Source: Alphaproteobacteria bacterium
GTDB taxonomy: Bacteria > Pseudomonadota > Alphaproteobacteria > Bin95
Direction: 5' to 3'
DNA: 64,000 nucleotides
Assembly (NCBI GenBank): GCA_020638555.1
Contig: JACKII010000002.1
Coordinates: forward strand, 682,001 to 746,000
In this document: piece by piece, positions 16,943-25,287 of the stretch
Layout of the letters: the number at the start of each line of letters is the position of its first letter
How positions within the stretch are numbered: position 1 is the stretch's first letter
The notes under the pieces: generated by a model
What the model saw: only the letters and a program-made list of their open reading frames with translations
What the model was told of the DNA's origin: nothing
The model's database searches: none
Translations under genes and position numbers: made by a program

Positions 16943-17540
16943 CCACCGGCACGCACCGCAATAGCCCCACACCACGAGAGTCTGGCATTTCCCGGCCGCC
17001 GCGGAGCGGCGGGCCGGGATCGGTGTCTTCGTGCGAACACCGCCCTCGCCGGCGTTCGCGAGATACGGCGGCCCCGGATGGCGGCTCCGCCCCCTCCGGG
17101 GTGCAGGCCCACGTTGGGTTTGCGGCCCCTATCCTTGCGGCCGGCGCGCATCATAAGAGTATGGCGTTTCCCGGCCGCCGCGGAGCGGTGGGCCGGGATC
17201 GGTGTCCTGCATCGAACACCGCCCTCGCCGGTGTTCGCCCACCGCAGGAGACCCCGGATCGGCGCTTCGCACCGTCCGGGGATGCTCGGGGATGGTTTTG
17301 AGGGGCTCGCCCGGCCCTTGCGGCAGGCCGTCGTCATAAGAGAGCTTTCCCGGCCGAGCCGGAGGCGAGCGCCGGGATCTCCCGCGTTCGCGAAGACCGT
17401 TTCGAGCCGGTGTCCGCCCACCGCAGGAGACCCCGGATCGGCGCTTCGCATCGTCCGGGGATGCTCGAACGCGCGGGCGCATCATCCGGAGGCGCATCGT
17501 TCGGTCCCGGAGGGCGGCTCCGCCCCCTCCGGGGGCTTGC
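16943..17540. repeat. Intergenic array of R2 palindromic repeats (about 600 bases, no gene)
   Basis: This spacer between convergent genes is filled with three R2 copies: 16985-17104, 17163-17287 and 17344-17468. Each starts with TTTCCCGGCCG and a GC hairpin (for example CCGCCGCGGAGCGG), runs through CGGGATCGGTGTC and CGAACACCGCCCTCGCCGGTGTTCG, and ends with CCCCGGATCGGCGCTTCG plus CGTCCGGGG. A sub-segment of about 53 bases (CACCGCAGGAGACCCCGGAT and on) is repeated almost unchanged at 17236-17288 and 17417-17468. No convincing gene is seen. Confidence 0.7.
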
Positions 17541-18455
17541 CTAGTACCCGACCCGCCGGCCCTGGTCGACCGCATAGCGCTCTTCCAGCTCTTTCACCCG
17601 GTCCATGCCCAGCAGGTCGAAAAATTGCTGGAAGCTGGCCAGGCTGTTGGCGACGGCCTTGGCCTCGCCGGTCTCCTTCAACGTGCGCAGCATGGCCTGT
17701 GCCGCCGGGATCGCCGCCAGCATCACGAAATTCGGGTAGATGCAGACCGAAAATCCCAGCGCCTGCATCTCGTCCGCCGAGAGAAACGGCGTCTTGCCGC
17801 TGCTCGCCATGTTGTAGAGCAGCGGCGTGTCCGGGAACTGGCGGCAGGCCTCGGCCAGTTGCTTGCGTGAGGTCATGGCCTCGATGAACAGGACGTCGGC
17901 GCCGGCCTCGCGATAGGCGTGGGCGCGCTCCAGCCCGGCCTCGAACCCTTCCACCGCGATGGCATCCGTGCGGGCGATCAGCACGAAATCCCGGTCGTGG
18001 CGGGCGTCGCAGCCGGCCTTGATGTGTGCCACCATGTCGGCGGTCGGGATCACCGCCTTGCCCGCCAGGTGGCCGCAGCGCTTGGGCCAGACCTGGTCCT
18101 CGATATGCACGCCGGCCACCCCCGCCCGCTCGTAGGACTGCACGGTGCGGCGCACGTTGAGCGGGCCGCCATAGCCGGTGTCGGCGTCGGCGATCAGCGG
18201 CAGTTGCCTTCCGTCCGGCGCGATGCAGGCGTCGGCGATGCGGCCGGCATTGTCCACCATCTCGCTCATGGTCAGGAGGCCCACATCCGGCCAGCCCAGG
18301 CGCGAGGCGCTGGTGCCGGCACCGGTCATGTAGACCGCGTCGAAGCCCTCGGCCGCGACCACCCGCGCCCAGGCGGCATCGACGACGCCCGGCACCTGCG
18401 TCAGCTTCGGGTCGGCCAGCAGGCGGCGGAGGGCGGCGGTGGGACGGTCGGCCAT
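17541..18455 (-). CDS. Isocitrate lyase/PEP mutase superfamily enzyme
   Basis: A 304-residue enzyme of the isocitrate lyase/PEP mutase superfamily (oxaloacetate decarboxylase, 2,3-dimethylmalate lyase, methylisocitrate lyase branch). It has MTGAGTSASRLGWPDVGLLT, the Mg-binding LIADADTGYGG, the catalytic loop WPKRCGHLAGK with its Cys, and ARTDAIAVEGFEAG. The ATG at 18455 has AAAGGAAA about 7 bases upstream. It acts on a 2- or 3-carboxy acid by C-C or P-C bond chemistry; sequence alone does not fix which. It is divergent from the nitrile hydratase-like genes with 84 bases between starts. Confidence 0.88.
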   Translation of the reverse strand: MADRPTAALRRLLADPKLTQVPGVVDAAWARVVAAEGFDAVYMTGAGTSASRLGWPDVGLLTMSEMVDNAGRIADACIAPDGRQLPLIADADTGYGGPLNVRRTVQSYERAGVAGVHIEDQVWPKRCGHLAGKAVIPTADMVAHIKAGCDARHDRDFVLIARTDAIAVEGFEAGLERAHAYREAGADVLFIEAMTSRKQLAEACRQFPDTPLLYNMASSGKTPFLSADEMQALGFSVCIYPNFVMLAAIPAAQAMLRTLKETGEAKAVANSLASFQQFFDLLGMDRVKELEERYAVDQGRRVGY

Positions 18456-18539
18456 GGCGGCGGTTTCCTTTGCGGCTCGGGACGCTTGTGCCTAGACTAG
18501 CCAAAACCGCCGCCCTTGCCACCAAGGACGAGACCCCGC

Positions 18540-18827
18540 ATGAGCGCCGACCTGAAACCGGGCGATCCCGTCATCGTCCGCAACGACGTCCCGAACGGCC
18601 ATTGCCGCACGCCGCACTATCTGCGCGGCCACCGGGGCGAGATCGTGTCGATCCTGGGCACGTTCCCGAACCCGGAGCAGATCGCCTATTACCAGAAAGG
18701 CGACCCGCTGGTGCTGTACGAAGTGCGCTTCGCGTCGGCCGAGGTCTGGGGCGACTATGCGGGTTCGCCGAAGGATTCCATCCTGGCGGACATTTACGAT
18801 CACTGGCTGGAGCCGGCCCATGGCTAG
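18540..18827 (+). CDS. Nitrile hydratase beta-subunit SH3-like domain protein (stand-alone)
   Basis: A 95-residue protein that is only the C-terminal SH3-like barrel of nitrile hydratase beta (equivalent to the alpha subunit of thiocyanate hydrolase). The family pattern is clear: PGDPVIVRNDVPNGHCRTPHY, LRGHRGEI, G-FPNPE, YEVRF, VWGD and a terminal DHWLEPAHG. The helical N-terminal domain of a normal beta subunit of about 220 residues is absent, and no gene for it is nearby. The stop overlaps the start of the alpha-like gene (ATGGCTAG at 18820-18827), implying translational coupling. It probably forms a complex with that subunit and supplies the arginine that contacts the modified cysteines. 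Confidence 0.85.
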   Translation: MSADLKPGDPVIVRNDVPNGHCRTPHYLRGHRGEIVSILGTFPNPEQIAYYQKGDPLVLYEVRFASAEVWGDYAGSPKDSILADIYDHWLEPAHG

Positions 18828-19482
18828 CACGCATGACCATCACGACCATCACCACGGGCACCATCACGACGACGACCATGCCCGCACCTTCCAGCCGGAC
18901 CATCCGGACACGGAATACGACGTGCTGGAGCAGGCGCTGCGCGAATTGTTGATCGAGAAGGGCCTGCTGACCGCCCGGCAGATCCAGCAGCAGATCGACA
19001 GCATGGACAGCCGCGGCATCGAAAACGGCCAGGAACTGGTCGCCCGCGCCTGGACCGACCCGGCCTACAAGGCCCGCCTGATCGCCGAGCCCATGGCGGT
19101 GATCCGGGACATGGGCATTGACATGGAACACCAGCCGGAAGTGAAGGTGGTCGAGAACACCGACGCCGTGCACAATGTCATCGTCTGCACGCTCTGCTCC
19201 TGCTATCCGCGCTCGGTGCTGGGCATTCCGCCGGCCTGGTACAAGAAAAAGGCGTATCGCGCCCGTGTGGTCGTCGAACCGCGCCAGGTGCTGCGCGAGT
19301 TCGGCACCGACCTGCCCGACACGGTCGAGGTGCGGGTGCACGACTCCACCGCCGACCTGCGCTATATCGTGCTGCCGCAGCAGCCGGCCGGCACCGAGGG
19401 CTGGAGCAAGGACGCCCTCAAGCCGCTGGTGACCCGCGACGCCCTGATCGGCGTCGCCCCGGCCCGCTTGCCCGCTGCCTGA
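18820..19482 (+). CDS. Cobalt-type nitrile hydratase/thiocyanate hydrolase-like catalytic subunit with His-rich N-terminus
   Basis: A 220-residue nitrile hydratase alpha-type subunit. The metal-binding claw is VCTLCSCYP (cysteines 123, 126 and 128); Thr in the second position is characteristic of cobalt rather than iron enzymes. An N-terminal tail of about 20 residues is rich in His and Asp (11 His by residue 20), plausibly to hold or deliver metal. The rest follows the family: RAWTDPAYKARLIAEP, PEVKVVENTDAVHNV, YRARVVVEPRQVLREFG, RYIVLPQQPAGTEGWS. The reaction would be hydration of a nitrile, or hydrolysis of thiocyanate or a similar small molecule. It overlaps the SH3-like subunit by 8 bases and is followed after 16 bases by an alpha/beta hydrolase. 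Confidence 0.88.
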   Translation: MASTHDHHDHHHGHHHDDDHARTFQPDHPDTEYDVLEQALRELLIEKGLLTARQIQQQIDSMDSRGIENGQELVARAWTDPAYKARLIAEPMAVIRDMGIDMEHQPEVKVVENTDAVHNVIVCTLCSCYPRSVLGIPPAWYKKKAYRARVVVEPRQVLREFGTDLPDTVEVRVHDSTADLRYIVLPQQPAGTEGWSKDALKPLVTRDALIGVAPARLPAA

Positions 19483-19498
19483 CGGAGAGACCCATCGC

Positions 19499-20356
19499 AT
19501 GACTGGGGAGACTTTCGACCCCGCCTCCTATCTGGCCGGGCTGGAGGATGCCGCGCGCGTGATCCGGGCGCCGATGCCGCATGGCGGCAGTATGGTCTGG
19601 CACCAGTGGGGCGCCGGCCGGCCGGTGTTTCTGATGCACGGCTCGTTCGGCGCCTGGACCCACTGGACCAAGAATATTCCGGCGCTGGTGGCGGCCGGCT
19701 ATCGCGTCATCGCCGGCGACACGCCGGGCCTTGGCGACAGCGACCCGCCGCCCGACGACTGGGACATTTACAGTATCGGCAAGCTGGTCGCCGGCGCGAT
19801 CGAGCACGCGCTGGCGCCGGGTGAGCGCTTTCACCTGGCGGGTTTCTCGTTCGGCGGCATTGTCGGCGGGCAGGCGGTGCAGGCGCTGGAGGACCGCTGC
19901 GACGGTTTCATCGTCGTCGGCTCGAACGCGCTGGGCGTGCGCCTGAACGAGGCGCGCCCGGACCTCCGCAAAATGCGCTCGACCATGACGCCGGAGGAGA
20001 TGTTGCACGTCCACCGGCACAATCTGGGCGTCATCATGTTCGGCGACCATGGCCGCATCGACCCGCTGGCGCTGCATATCCAGCAGCGCAACACCCGCAA
20101 GGCGCGCATTCGCAGCAACACCATCCCGCGCGGCGACAGCTTGGCGACGGTGCTGCGGTCGATCCGCGTGCCGGTGACCGGCATTTTCGGCGAGAAGGAT
20201 GCCACCGCCGGCCCCTATATGCAGGACCGCCGCGACGTGTTCGAGCCGCTGCAGCACTGCCGCGGCTTCCACTTGGTCGAGGGCGCCGGCCACTGGGCCC
20301 AATACGAGCGCCCCGACCTGGTCAACCCGCTGCTGTTGCAGGCTTTGGCGCGGTAG
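19499..20356 (+). CDS. Alpha/beta hydrolase downstream of the nitrile hydratase-like pair
   Basis: A 285-residue alpha/beta hydrolase. It has the HGSFGAWTHW oxyanion segment, the nucleophile elbow AGFSFGGI (Ser of F-S-F-G-G), an acid in IFGEKDATAG and the terminal His in EGAGHWAQYERP. A strong GGAGAGA lies 8-14 bases before the ATG at 19499. It is the third gene of the nitrile hydratase-like cluster, so it may act on the amide product or an ester form of the same substrate; that is inference from position only. Confidence 0.88.
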   Translation: MTGETFDPASYLAGLEDAARVIRAPMPHGGSMVWHQWGAGRPVFLMHGSFGAWTHWTKNIPALVAAGYRVIAGDTPGLGDSDPPPDDWDIYSIGKLVAGAIEHALAPGERFHLAGFSFGGIVGGQAVQALEDRCDGFIVVGSNALGVRLNEARPDLRKMRSTMTPEEMLHVHRHNLGVIMFGDHGRIDPLALHIQQRNTRKARIRSNTIPRGDSLATVLRSIRVPVTGIFGEKDATAGPYMQDRRDVFEPLQHCRGFHLVEGAGHWAQYERPDLVNPLLLQALAR

Positions 20357-21263
20357 GGCCGGTTGCCGCTTCGAGGCTCGCTCACGCTCGCACCTCAGCG
20401 TGAAGGGGGGCGGGCGGGGCATGGGCCCGCCTGCGCGGGAGAGGGCGGTGATCATCTGTGCCGCGGCTGCGAGACACCCGCGACCGAGCGTTCCCGGACG
20501 CTGCGGAGCGGCGATCCGGGATCTCCCGGCCCGGAGGCACCCGGCGGCCGACGGCGTTCCCCGTCTGGAGGTCCTGGCTCAAGGCCGGGACAGTTCGGAA
20601 GTCAGGGGCCCTCGGCATGAGCCCCTCCCGCCTGCGCGGAGCCCTGGGGCGGGTGGCGGTTGCGCCGTGCTGCGGGACGGTGGCGTTCCCGGCGCTGGTC
20701 GGCTGGCGATCCGTTCGCCCGGAGGCTCCGGCGGCCGGCGGCGATCCCCGTCATGGAGGTCCCGGAGGACCCCGGAGTTCAATCAGGGGCCCCGGCAATC
20801 CCCCGCCTTTGCGGGAGAGGGGGCTGGATTGCTTCCCCCGGCGCAAGGCCGGGGTCGCAATGACGGTTTCGGGATGTGCCCGCCGGTTCTTCGCCACCGC
20901 CCTGACGGGCCATTCCCCGCCGTCACGTGGCTCTCTTCCGCCCCGTCCGATCCATGCCTGAGCGTTCCCGACAAAGTCCGGACCCCGTGAGGAGCGCTCC
21001 GGCATGGGCTCTCGCCTGCGCGGGAGAGGGGGCGGTGATCTGTGCCGCGGCTGCGAGACGCCCGCGACCGAGCGTTCCCGGACGCTGCGGAGCGGCGATC
21101 CGGGATCTCCCGGCCCGGAGGGCTCCGGCGGCCGACGGCGTTCCCCGTCTGGAGGTCCCGGCTCAAGGCCGGGACAGTTCGGAAGGCAGGGGCCTCGGCA
21201 TGGGCTCCCGCCTGCGCGGGAGAGAGGGGCGAGGGCGTGTTCAACACGCCACCGCCAGCATCG
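20357..21263. repeat. Long intergenic region with a ~220-base direct repeat, R1 and R2-like elements
   Basis: About 900 bases between converging genes with no convincing coding region. The segment at about 20418-20642 (GCATGGGC, GAGAGGGCGGTGATC, CGGCTGCGAGAC, GGCGATCCGGGATCTCCCGG, TCAAGGCCGGGACAGTTCGG) recurs almost unchanged at about 21001-21223. One R1 element lies at 20952-21026 just before the second copy, and R2-like GATCCGGGATC hairpins sit inside each copy. Open frames crossing this stretch are low-complexity Arg/Pro/Gly translations of the repeats and have no family features. Confidence 0.7.
20952..21026. repeat. R1 palindromic element, copy 2
   Basis: CCATGCCTGAGCG at 20952-20964 is inverted relative to CGCTCCGGCATGGGC at 20995-21009. 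An inner palindrome (CGACAAAGTCCGGACC) lies between, and a GC hairpin (CTCGCCTGCGCGGGAG) follows. The left GC hairpin seen in other copies is missing. Confidence 0.65.
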
Positions 21264-22661
21264 TTACCCCGCGCGCTTCCAGGTGGTGCCACCGGCGCCG
21301 TCTTCCAGCACAATGCCCTCCATGGCGAGCGCGTCGCGGATGCGGTCGGCCTCGGCGAAGTTCTTGGCCTTGCGCGCCGCCTGCCGGTCGACGATCAGTG
21401 CTTCGATCCGGGCGGCCTCGCCCGCGTCGACGGCGCCGCCGAACCATTCCGCCGGGTCCTGGCCCAATAGCCCGAGTTGCGCGCCCGCCGCCAGCAGCAC
21501 ACCCTTCAGCCGCGCCTGCTCGCCGGCATGGCCCGCCGCAGCACCCAGGGCGCGGGCGATGCCGTGCACCTCCGCGAACGCCTTCGGCGTGTTCAGGTCG
21601 TCGGCCAGCGCGGCCAGGAAGCGACCGAAGTCCGGGTCGTCGTCCGCCACCGGGGTCGCCTCCACAGCGGACACGTCGCGCAGCAGGCCATAGAGCCGGT
21701 CCAGCGTCGTCTTCGCCTGGGTGACGCCGTCGGCCGTCCAGTCCAGCGGCTGGCGGTAGTGGGCCGACAGCAGCACGAAGCGCAGCACCTCCGCCGGGTG
21801 CTGCTCCAGCAGGTCATGGACCAGCAGCACATTGCCGACGGACTTGGCCATTTTCCGGCCTTCCACCTGCACCATGCCGTTGTGCACCCAATAGCGCGCA
21901 TACTGCTTGCCGTGATGGGCGCAGGTGCCCTGGGCGATCTCGTTCTCGTGGTGGGGGAAGACCAGGTCGTTGCCGCCGCCGTGAATGTCGATGGTCTCGC
22001 CCAGATGGGTTTCCGCCATGGCCGAGCATTCGATGTGCCAGCCCGGCCGGCCGCGGCCCCAGGGCGACTCCCAGCCCGGTTGCGTCGCGTCCGACGGCTT
22101 CCAGAGCACGAAGTCCGCCGGGTCGCGCTTGTAGGGCGCCACGTCGATGCGGGCGCCGGCGATCATGTCATCCATGCTGCGGCGCGAGAGGGCGCCGTAA
22201 TTCTGGTAGGACGGCACGTTGAACAGCACATGCCCCTCGGCCTCATAGGCGTTGCCGGCGGCGATCAGGGCCTGGATCTGGGCGATGATCTGCGGGATGT
22301 GCTGGGTGACGCGCGGCTCCACCGTCGGCCGCAGAATGCCGAGCGCGTCGGTCTCGTCCTGGTAGATCTTGATGAATTTCTCGGTGATCTGGCCGATGGG
22401 CACGCCCTGGTCGGCGGCGGCGGCGTTGATCTTGTCGTCCACGTCGGTGAAATTGCGGACATAGACCACGTGCGCCTTGCCATAGACGCGGCAAAGCAGG
22501 CGGTAGAGCACGTCGAACACCACCGCCGGCCGGGCATTGCCGATATGCGGGTAGTTGTAGACCGTGGGTCCGCAGACATAATAGGTCACCCGCTCCGGAT
22601 CCTGCGGGACGAACCGCTCCTTTTTCCGTGTCAGCGTGTTCTGCAGATAGATGTCGGTCAT
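21264..22661 (-). CDS. cysS: Cysteinyl-tRNA synthetase
   Basis: A 465-residue class I synthetase. It has the HIGH-type motif in YNYPHIGNARPAV, the zinc-binding cysteine in VCGPTVYN, WHIECSAM and HHENEIAQ, and the KMSKS-type motif KMAKSVGN. The C-terminal helical anticodon-binding part is normal (DDDPDFGRFLAALADDLNTP, ARKAKNFAEADRIRDAL). It charges tRNA-Cys. It starts at the ATG at 22661. A small membrane protein gene is divergent from it, 222 bases away. Confidence 0.97.
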   Translation of the reverse strand: MTDIYLQNTLTRKKERFVPQDPERVTYYVCGPTVYNYPHIGNARPAVVFDVLYRLLCRVYGKAHVVYVRNFTDVDDKINAAAADQGVPIGQITEKFIKIYQDETDALGILRPTVEPRVTQHIPQIIAQIQALIAAGNAYEAEGHVLFNVPSYQNYGALSRRSMDDMIAGARIDVAPYKRDPADFVLWKPSDATQPGWESPWGRGRPGWHIECSAMAETHLGETIDIHGGGNDLVFPHHENEIAQGTCAHHGKQYARYWVHNGMVQVEGRKMAKSVGNVLLVHDLLEQHPAEVLRFVLLSAHYRQPLDWTADGVTQAKTTLDRLYGLLRDVSAVEATPVADDDPDFGRFLAALADDLNTPKAFAEVHGIARALGAAAGHAGEQARLKGVLLAAGAQLGLLGQDPAEWFGGAVDAGEAARIEALIVDRQAARKAKNFAEADRIRDALAMEGIVLEDGAGGTTWKRAG

Positions 22662-22883
22662 CGGTCGGGCCCGGTGTGCGAACGGTGGCGGGATGGATGG
22701 GCGGCGTCGGCATGGCTGCCCCGGCCGCCTCCGGTGTCCTCGCGCAAATGTGAGACCCGCACCCTCCCGTTTGGTGCTGGAATGTCAAGAGGCAGTCCTG
22801 CTTCCGGTCCGGTTGCGCCGACCGTCCCTGTCCGGCCTGGGCGGGAGGACCGGAGCGTCAGGGCGGCCAATGGAGGGATTACG

Positions 22884-23069
22884 ATGTTGAACGCCCGATT
22901 TTCTGCCTGGTTGGAACCGTTTTGCGCGCGTCTCGGCGTGATGGTGGGGCTTTGGGCGCTGCTGGCCGCCGTCGTCGGCATTGCGCTCTGTGTCGCGGAC
23001 CCGCAGTCGGCGAGCTCCGGGCCGGCCGTGGCGGGCACCTTGGTGCAGGATGACCAGCCCGACGGTTAG
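22884..23069 (+). CDS. Small single-pass membrane protein
   Basis: A 61-residue protein with a good ribosome-binding site (TGGAGGGA, 22871-22878) before its ATG. It has one hydrophobic helix at about residues 17-38 (GVMVGLWALLAAVVGIALCV), flanked by a charged N-terminus and a polar acidic C-terminus. I do not recognise it. It stands between cysS (divergent) and an M20-family hydrolase starting 45 bases later. Confidence 0.55.
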   Translation: MLNARFSAWLEPFCARLGVMVGLWALLAAVVGIALCVADPQSASSGPAVAGTLVQDDQPDG

Positions 23070-23114
23070 CGTTATGGTGGGCGCGTCGTCCCGCAATCCG
23101 TGAGCGTTCCCTGC

Positions 23115-24368
23115 ATGCCCGGCAATGATCTTCGCGCGAACGGCGCGCGTTTCTGGCAGACCGTTGAAGCCTCGGCCCAAATCGGCGTGGGAGTGGCCGG
23201 CGGCCTGCGCCGGCTGGCACTCACCGACAGCGACCGCGACATGCGCAACCTGTTCCGCCAGTGGTGCGAGGCGGCGGGCTGTCGCGTCACTGTCGACCGC
23301 ATGGGCTCCATGTTCGCCCGGCGCGAGGGGCGGGAGGATCTGCCGCCGGTGCTGGTCGGCAGCCATCTGGACACGCAGATTGCCGGCGGGCGCTATGACG
23401 GCATTGTCGGCGTTCTGGCCGGCCTGGAAATCCTGCGCACGCTGAACGATCGCGGCCTGGTCACCCGCCGGCCGATCGAGGTGGTGAACTGGACCAACGA
23501 GGAAGGCGCCCGCTTCCAGCCGCCCATGGTGGCGGCCGGCGTGTTTGCCGGCGTCTACGACCTGGACTGGGGCCTGTCGCGCCCGACCCGCGATCCGGAG
23601 CCGGGCGAGGGCCGGACCCTGGGCGAGGAGTTGCAACGCATCGGCTATGCCGGCGAGGCTCCGGTGGGCGGCCGCGACGTGGACAGCTATTTCGAACTGC
23701 ATATCGAGCAGGGGCCGGATCTGGACCGGCTGGGCGTGCAGGTGGGCGTGGTCACCGGCGGCTATGCGGTGCGCGGCCTGCTGGTGCGCATCCGGGGCGA
23801 GACCGCCCACACCGGCCCGACGCCGATGCCGCGCCGCCGCAATGCCCTGGTCGGCGCCGCCCGCATGATCGCGGCGGCCGACGACGTCGGCTGGGATTAT
23901 GCCGGCAGCGACGGCAAGGTGACCGCGGCCCGCCTGACCGTGTCGCCGAACCTGGCCGGTATTCTGTCGGACCGGGCCGAACTGACCCTGGACCTGCGCC
24001 ATCCGGACCGGGCCCAGGCGGACGCCATGCTGGCAGCGGTGGAACGCGGCCTCGCCCAGGCGGCGCGGCGCGCCCAGGTGGACTATGACATTGCCGAGCG
24101 CTGGGTGTATGGCGACGAGGTGTTCGATCCCGACTGCATCGGCCGGGTGCGCGCCGCCGCGGCAGCGCTGGGAGTCTCGCACCGCGACATGCTGAGCCAG
24201 GCCGGCCATGACGCCTATCACATGGCGTCGCGCTACCCGACCGCCATGGTGTTCTCGCCCTGCGGCGACGGCATCACCCACAACGAGGCCGAAAACACCA
24301 CGCTGGAGGCGCAATTGCCGGCGGTCGACGTGCTGTTGAATGCCGTGGTGGCCCGGGCAGACCGGTAG
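23115..24368 (+). CDS. Zn-dependent hydrolase, M20 (N-carbamoyl-L-amino acid hydrolase/allantoate amidohydrolase type)
   Basis: A ~417-residue M20-type amidohydrolase. Metal and substrate motifs of the HyuC/AllC group are present: VGSHLDTQIAGGRYDG, NEEGARFQPPM, ELHIEQGPDLDRLG, RGETAHTGPTPM and the C-terminal GDGITHNEAE. It hydrolyses a carbamoyl, ureido or related amide from a small amino-acid-like substrate, in pyrimidine, purine or hydantoin breakdown. The start is uncertain: ATG at 23115 (MPGNDLRANG) or GTG at 23100, neither with a strong ribosome-binding site. It is followed by a sulfurtransferase 15 bases later. Confidence 0.88.
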   Translation: MPGNDLRANGARFWQTVEASAQIGVGVAGGLRRLALTDSDRDMRNLFRQWCEAAGCRVTVDRMGSMFARREGREDLPPVLVGSHLDTQIAGGRYDGIVGVLAGLEILRTLNDRGLVTRRPIEVVNWTNEEGARFQPPMVAAGVFAGVYDLDWGLSRPTRDPEPGEGRTLGEELQRIGYAGEAPVGGRDVDSYFELHIEQGPDLDRLGVQVGVVTGGYAVRGLLVRIRGETAHTGPTPMPRRRNALVGAARMIAAADDVGWDYAGSDGKVTAARLTVSPNLAGILSDRAELTLDLRHPDRAQADAMLAAVERGLAQAARRAQVDYDIAERWVYGDEVFDPDCIGRVRAAAAALGVSHRDMLSQAGHDAYHMASRYPTAMVFSPCGDGITHNEAENTTLEAQLPAVDVLLNAVVARADR

Positions 24369-24383
24369 GGAGGACAAACACGG

Positions 24384-25262
24384 ATGACTTTGCAACCGCA
24401 ACACTTTCTGGTCGAGACCGACTGGCTGGAGGCGCATCTGGGCGATCCGGGGCTGCGCGTGCTCGACTCGACCATCGCCATGACGCGCCAGCCGGACGGC
24501 GGCTGGCAGCCCACCAGCGGGCGGGACGGGTTCGAGAAGGGGCATATTCCGGGCGCCCAGTTCGTCGACCTGATGACGGAGTTGCAGGACCGCACCAGCC
24601 GGTTCGCCTATGCGCTGCCCACGGTGGCGGACTTCGAGGCCAAGGCCTCGGCCCTGGGCATCGGCCCCGAGACCCAGGTGGTGATCTACACCGCCGCGGT
24701 GCCGTGGTGGGCGACGCGGCTCTGGTGGATGTTCCGGGTGTTCGGGCACGAGCGCGTGGCGGTGCTGAATGGCGGCCTGGGTAAGTGGCAGGCGGAGGAG
24801 CGGTCCTTGACCGCCGCGAGCGCCGCCTATCCGCCGGCGGACTTTCGCGCCGCCTTCCAACCCGCCCTGGTGGCGGACAAGGCGCAGGTGCTGGCGGCGG
24901 TCGAAAGCGGGCAGGGTTGCGTGCTGAATGCCCTGTCGCGGCAATTGTTCACGGGCGAGAGCGACCTCGGCTATGCCCGGCCGGGGCGTATTGCCGGCAG
25001 CGAATTGCTACCGACCCTGGGCTTCATCGACCAGAAGACCGGCGCCTATCGGCCCGATGCGGATCTGGCCGCGGCGGCGGACGGGCTCGGCCGTGGCAAG
25101 GACGCGGAGATCATCAGCTATTGCGGCGGCGGCATCGCGGCCACCATGAACGCCTTCGTGCTGATGAAGCTCGGCTACCGCAAGGTCAGCGTCTATGACG
25201 GCTCGCTTGCCGAATGGTCCGCCGATCCCGCCATGCCGATGGAGACCGGCGAGCCCGGCTGA
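24384..25262 (+). CDS. Rhodanese-type sulfurtransferase (SseA/TST-like)
   Basis: A 292-residue tandem-rhodanese protein. The inactive N-terminal domain carries LRVLDSTIAM, GHIPGAQFVDL and VVIYTAAVPWWATRLWWMF; the active C-terminal domain holds the catalytic cysteine C247 in ISYCGGGIAAT. The loop differs from the CGSGVTA of 3-mercaptopyruvate sulfurtransferase, so the donor could be thiosulfate or mercaptopyruvate. In the second domain the usual LDAR is LNAL, an unusual change at a structural position. It lies 15 bases after the M20 hydrolase and converges with rpiA. Confidence 0.9.
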   Translation: MTLQPQHFLVETDWLEAHLGDPGLRVLDSTIAMTRQPDGGWQPTSGRDGFEKGHIPGAQFVDLMTELQDRTSRFAYALPTVADFEAKASALGIGPETQVVIYTAAVPWWATRLWWMFRVFGHERVAVLNGGLGKWQAEERSLTAASAAYPPADFRAAFQPALVADKAQVLAAVESGQGCVLNALSRQLFTGESDLGYARPGRIAGSELLPTLGFIDQKTGAYRPDADLAAAADGLGRGKDAEIISYCGGGIAATMNAFVLMKLGYRKVSVYDGSLAEWSADPAMPMETGEPG

Positions 25263-25287
25263 CGGGGATTGGGAAGGGGGGATCGGC

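Noticed and set aside
20357..21263. Several open frames of 60-260 residues in the repeat spacer
   Set aside because: They translate repeats to Arg/Pro/Gly-rich strings on both strands and lack ribosome sites and family features.
22785..24944. A 719-residue minus-strand open frame across the M20 hydrolase and the sulfurtransferase
   Set aside because: Antisense to two well-supported genes with no recognisable domain.
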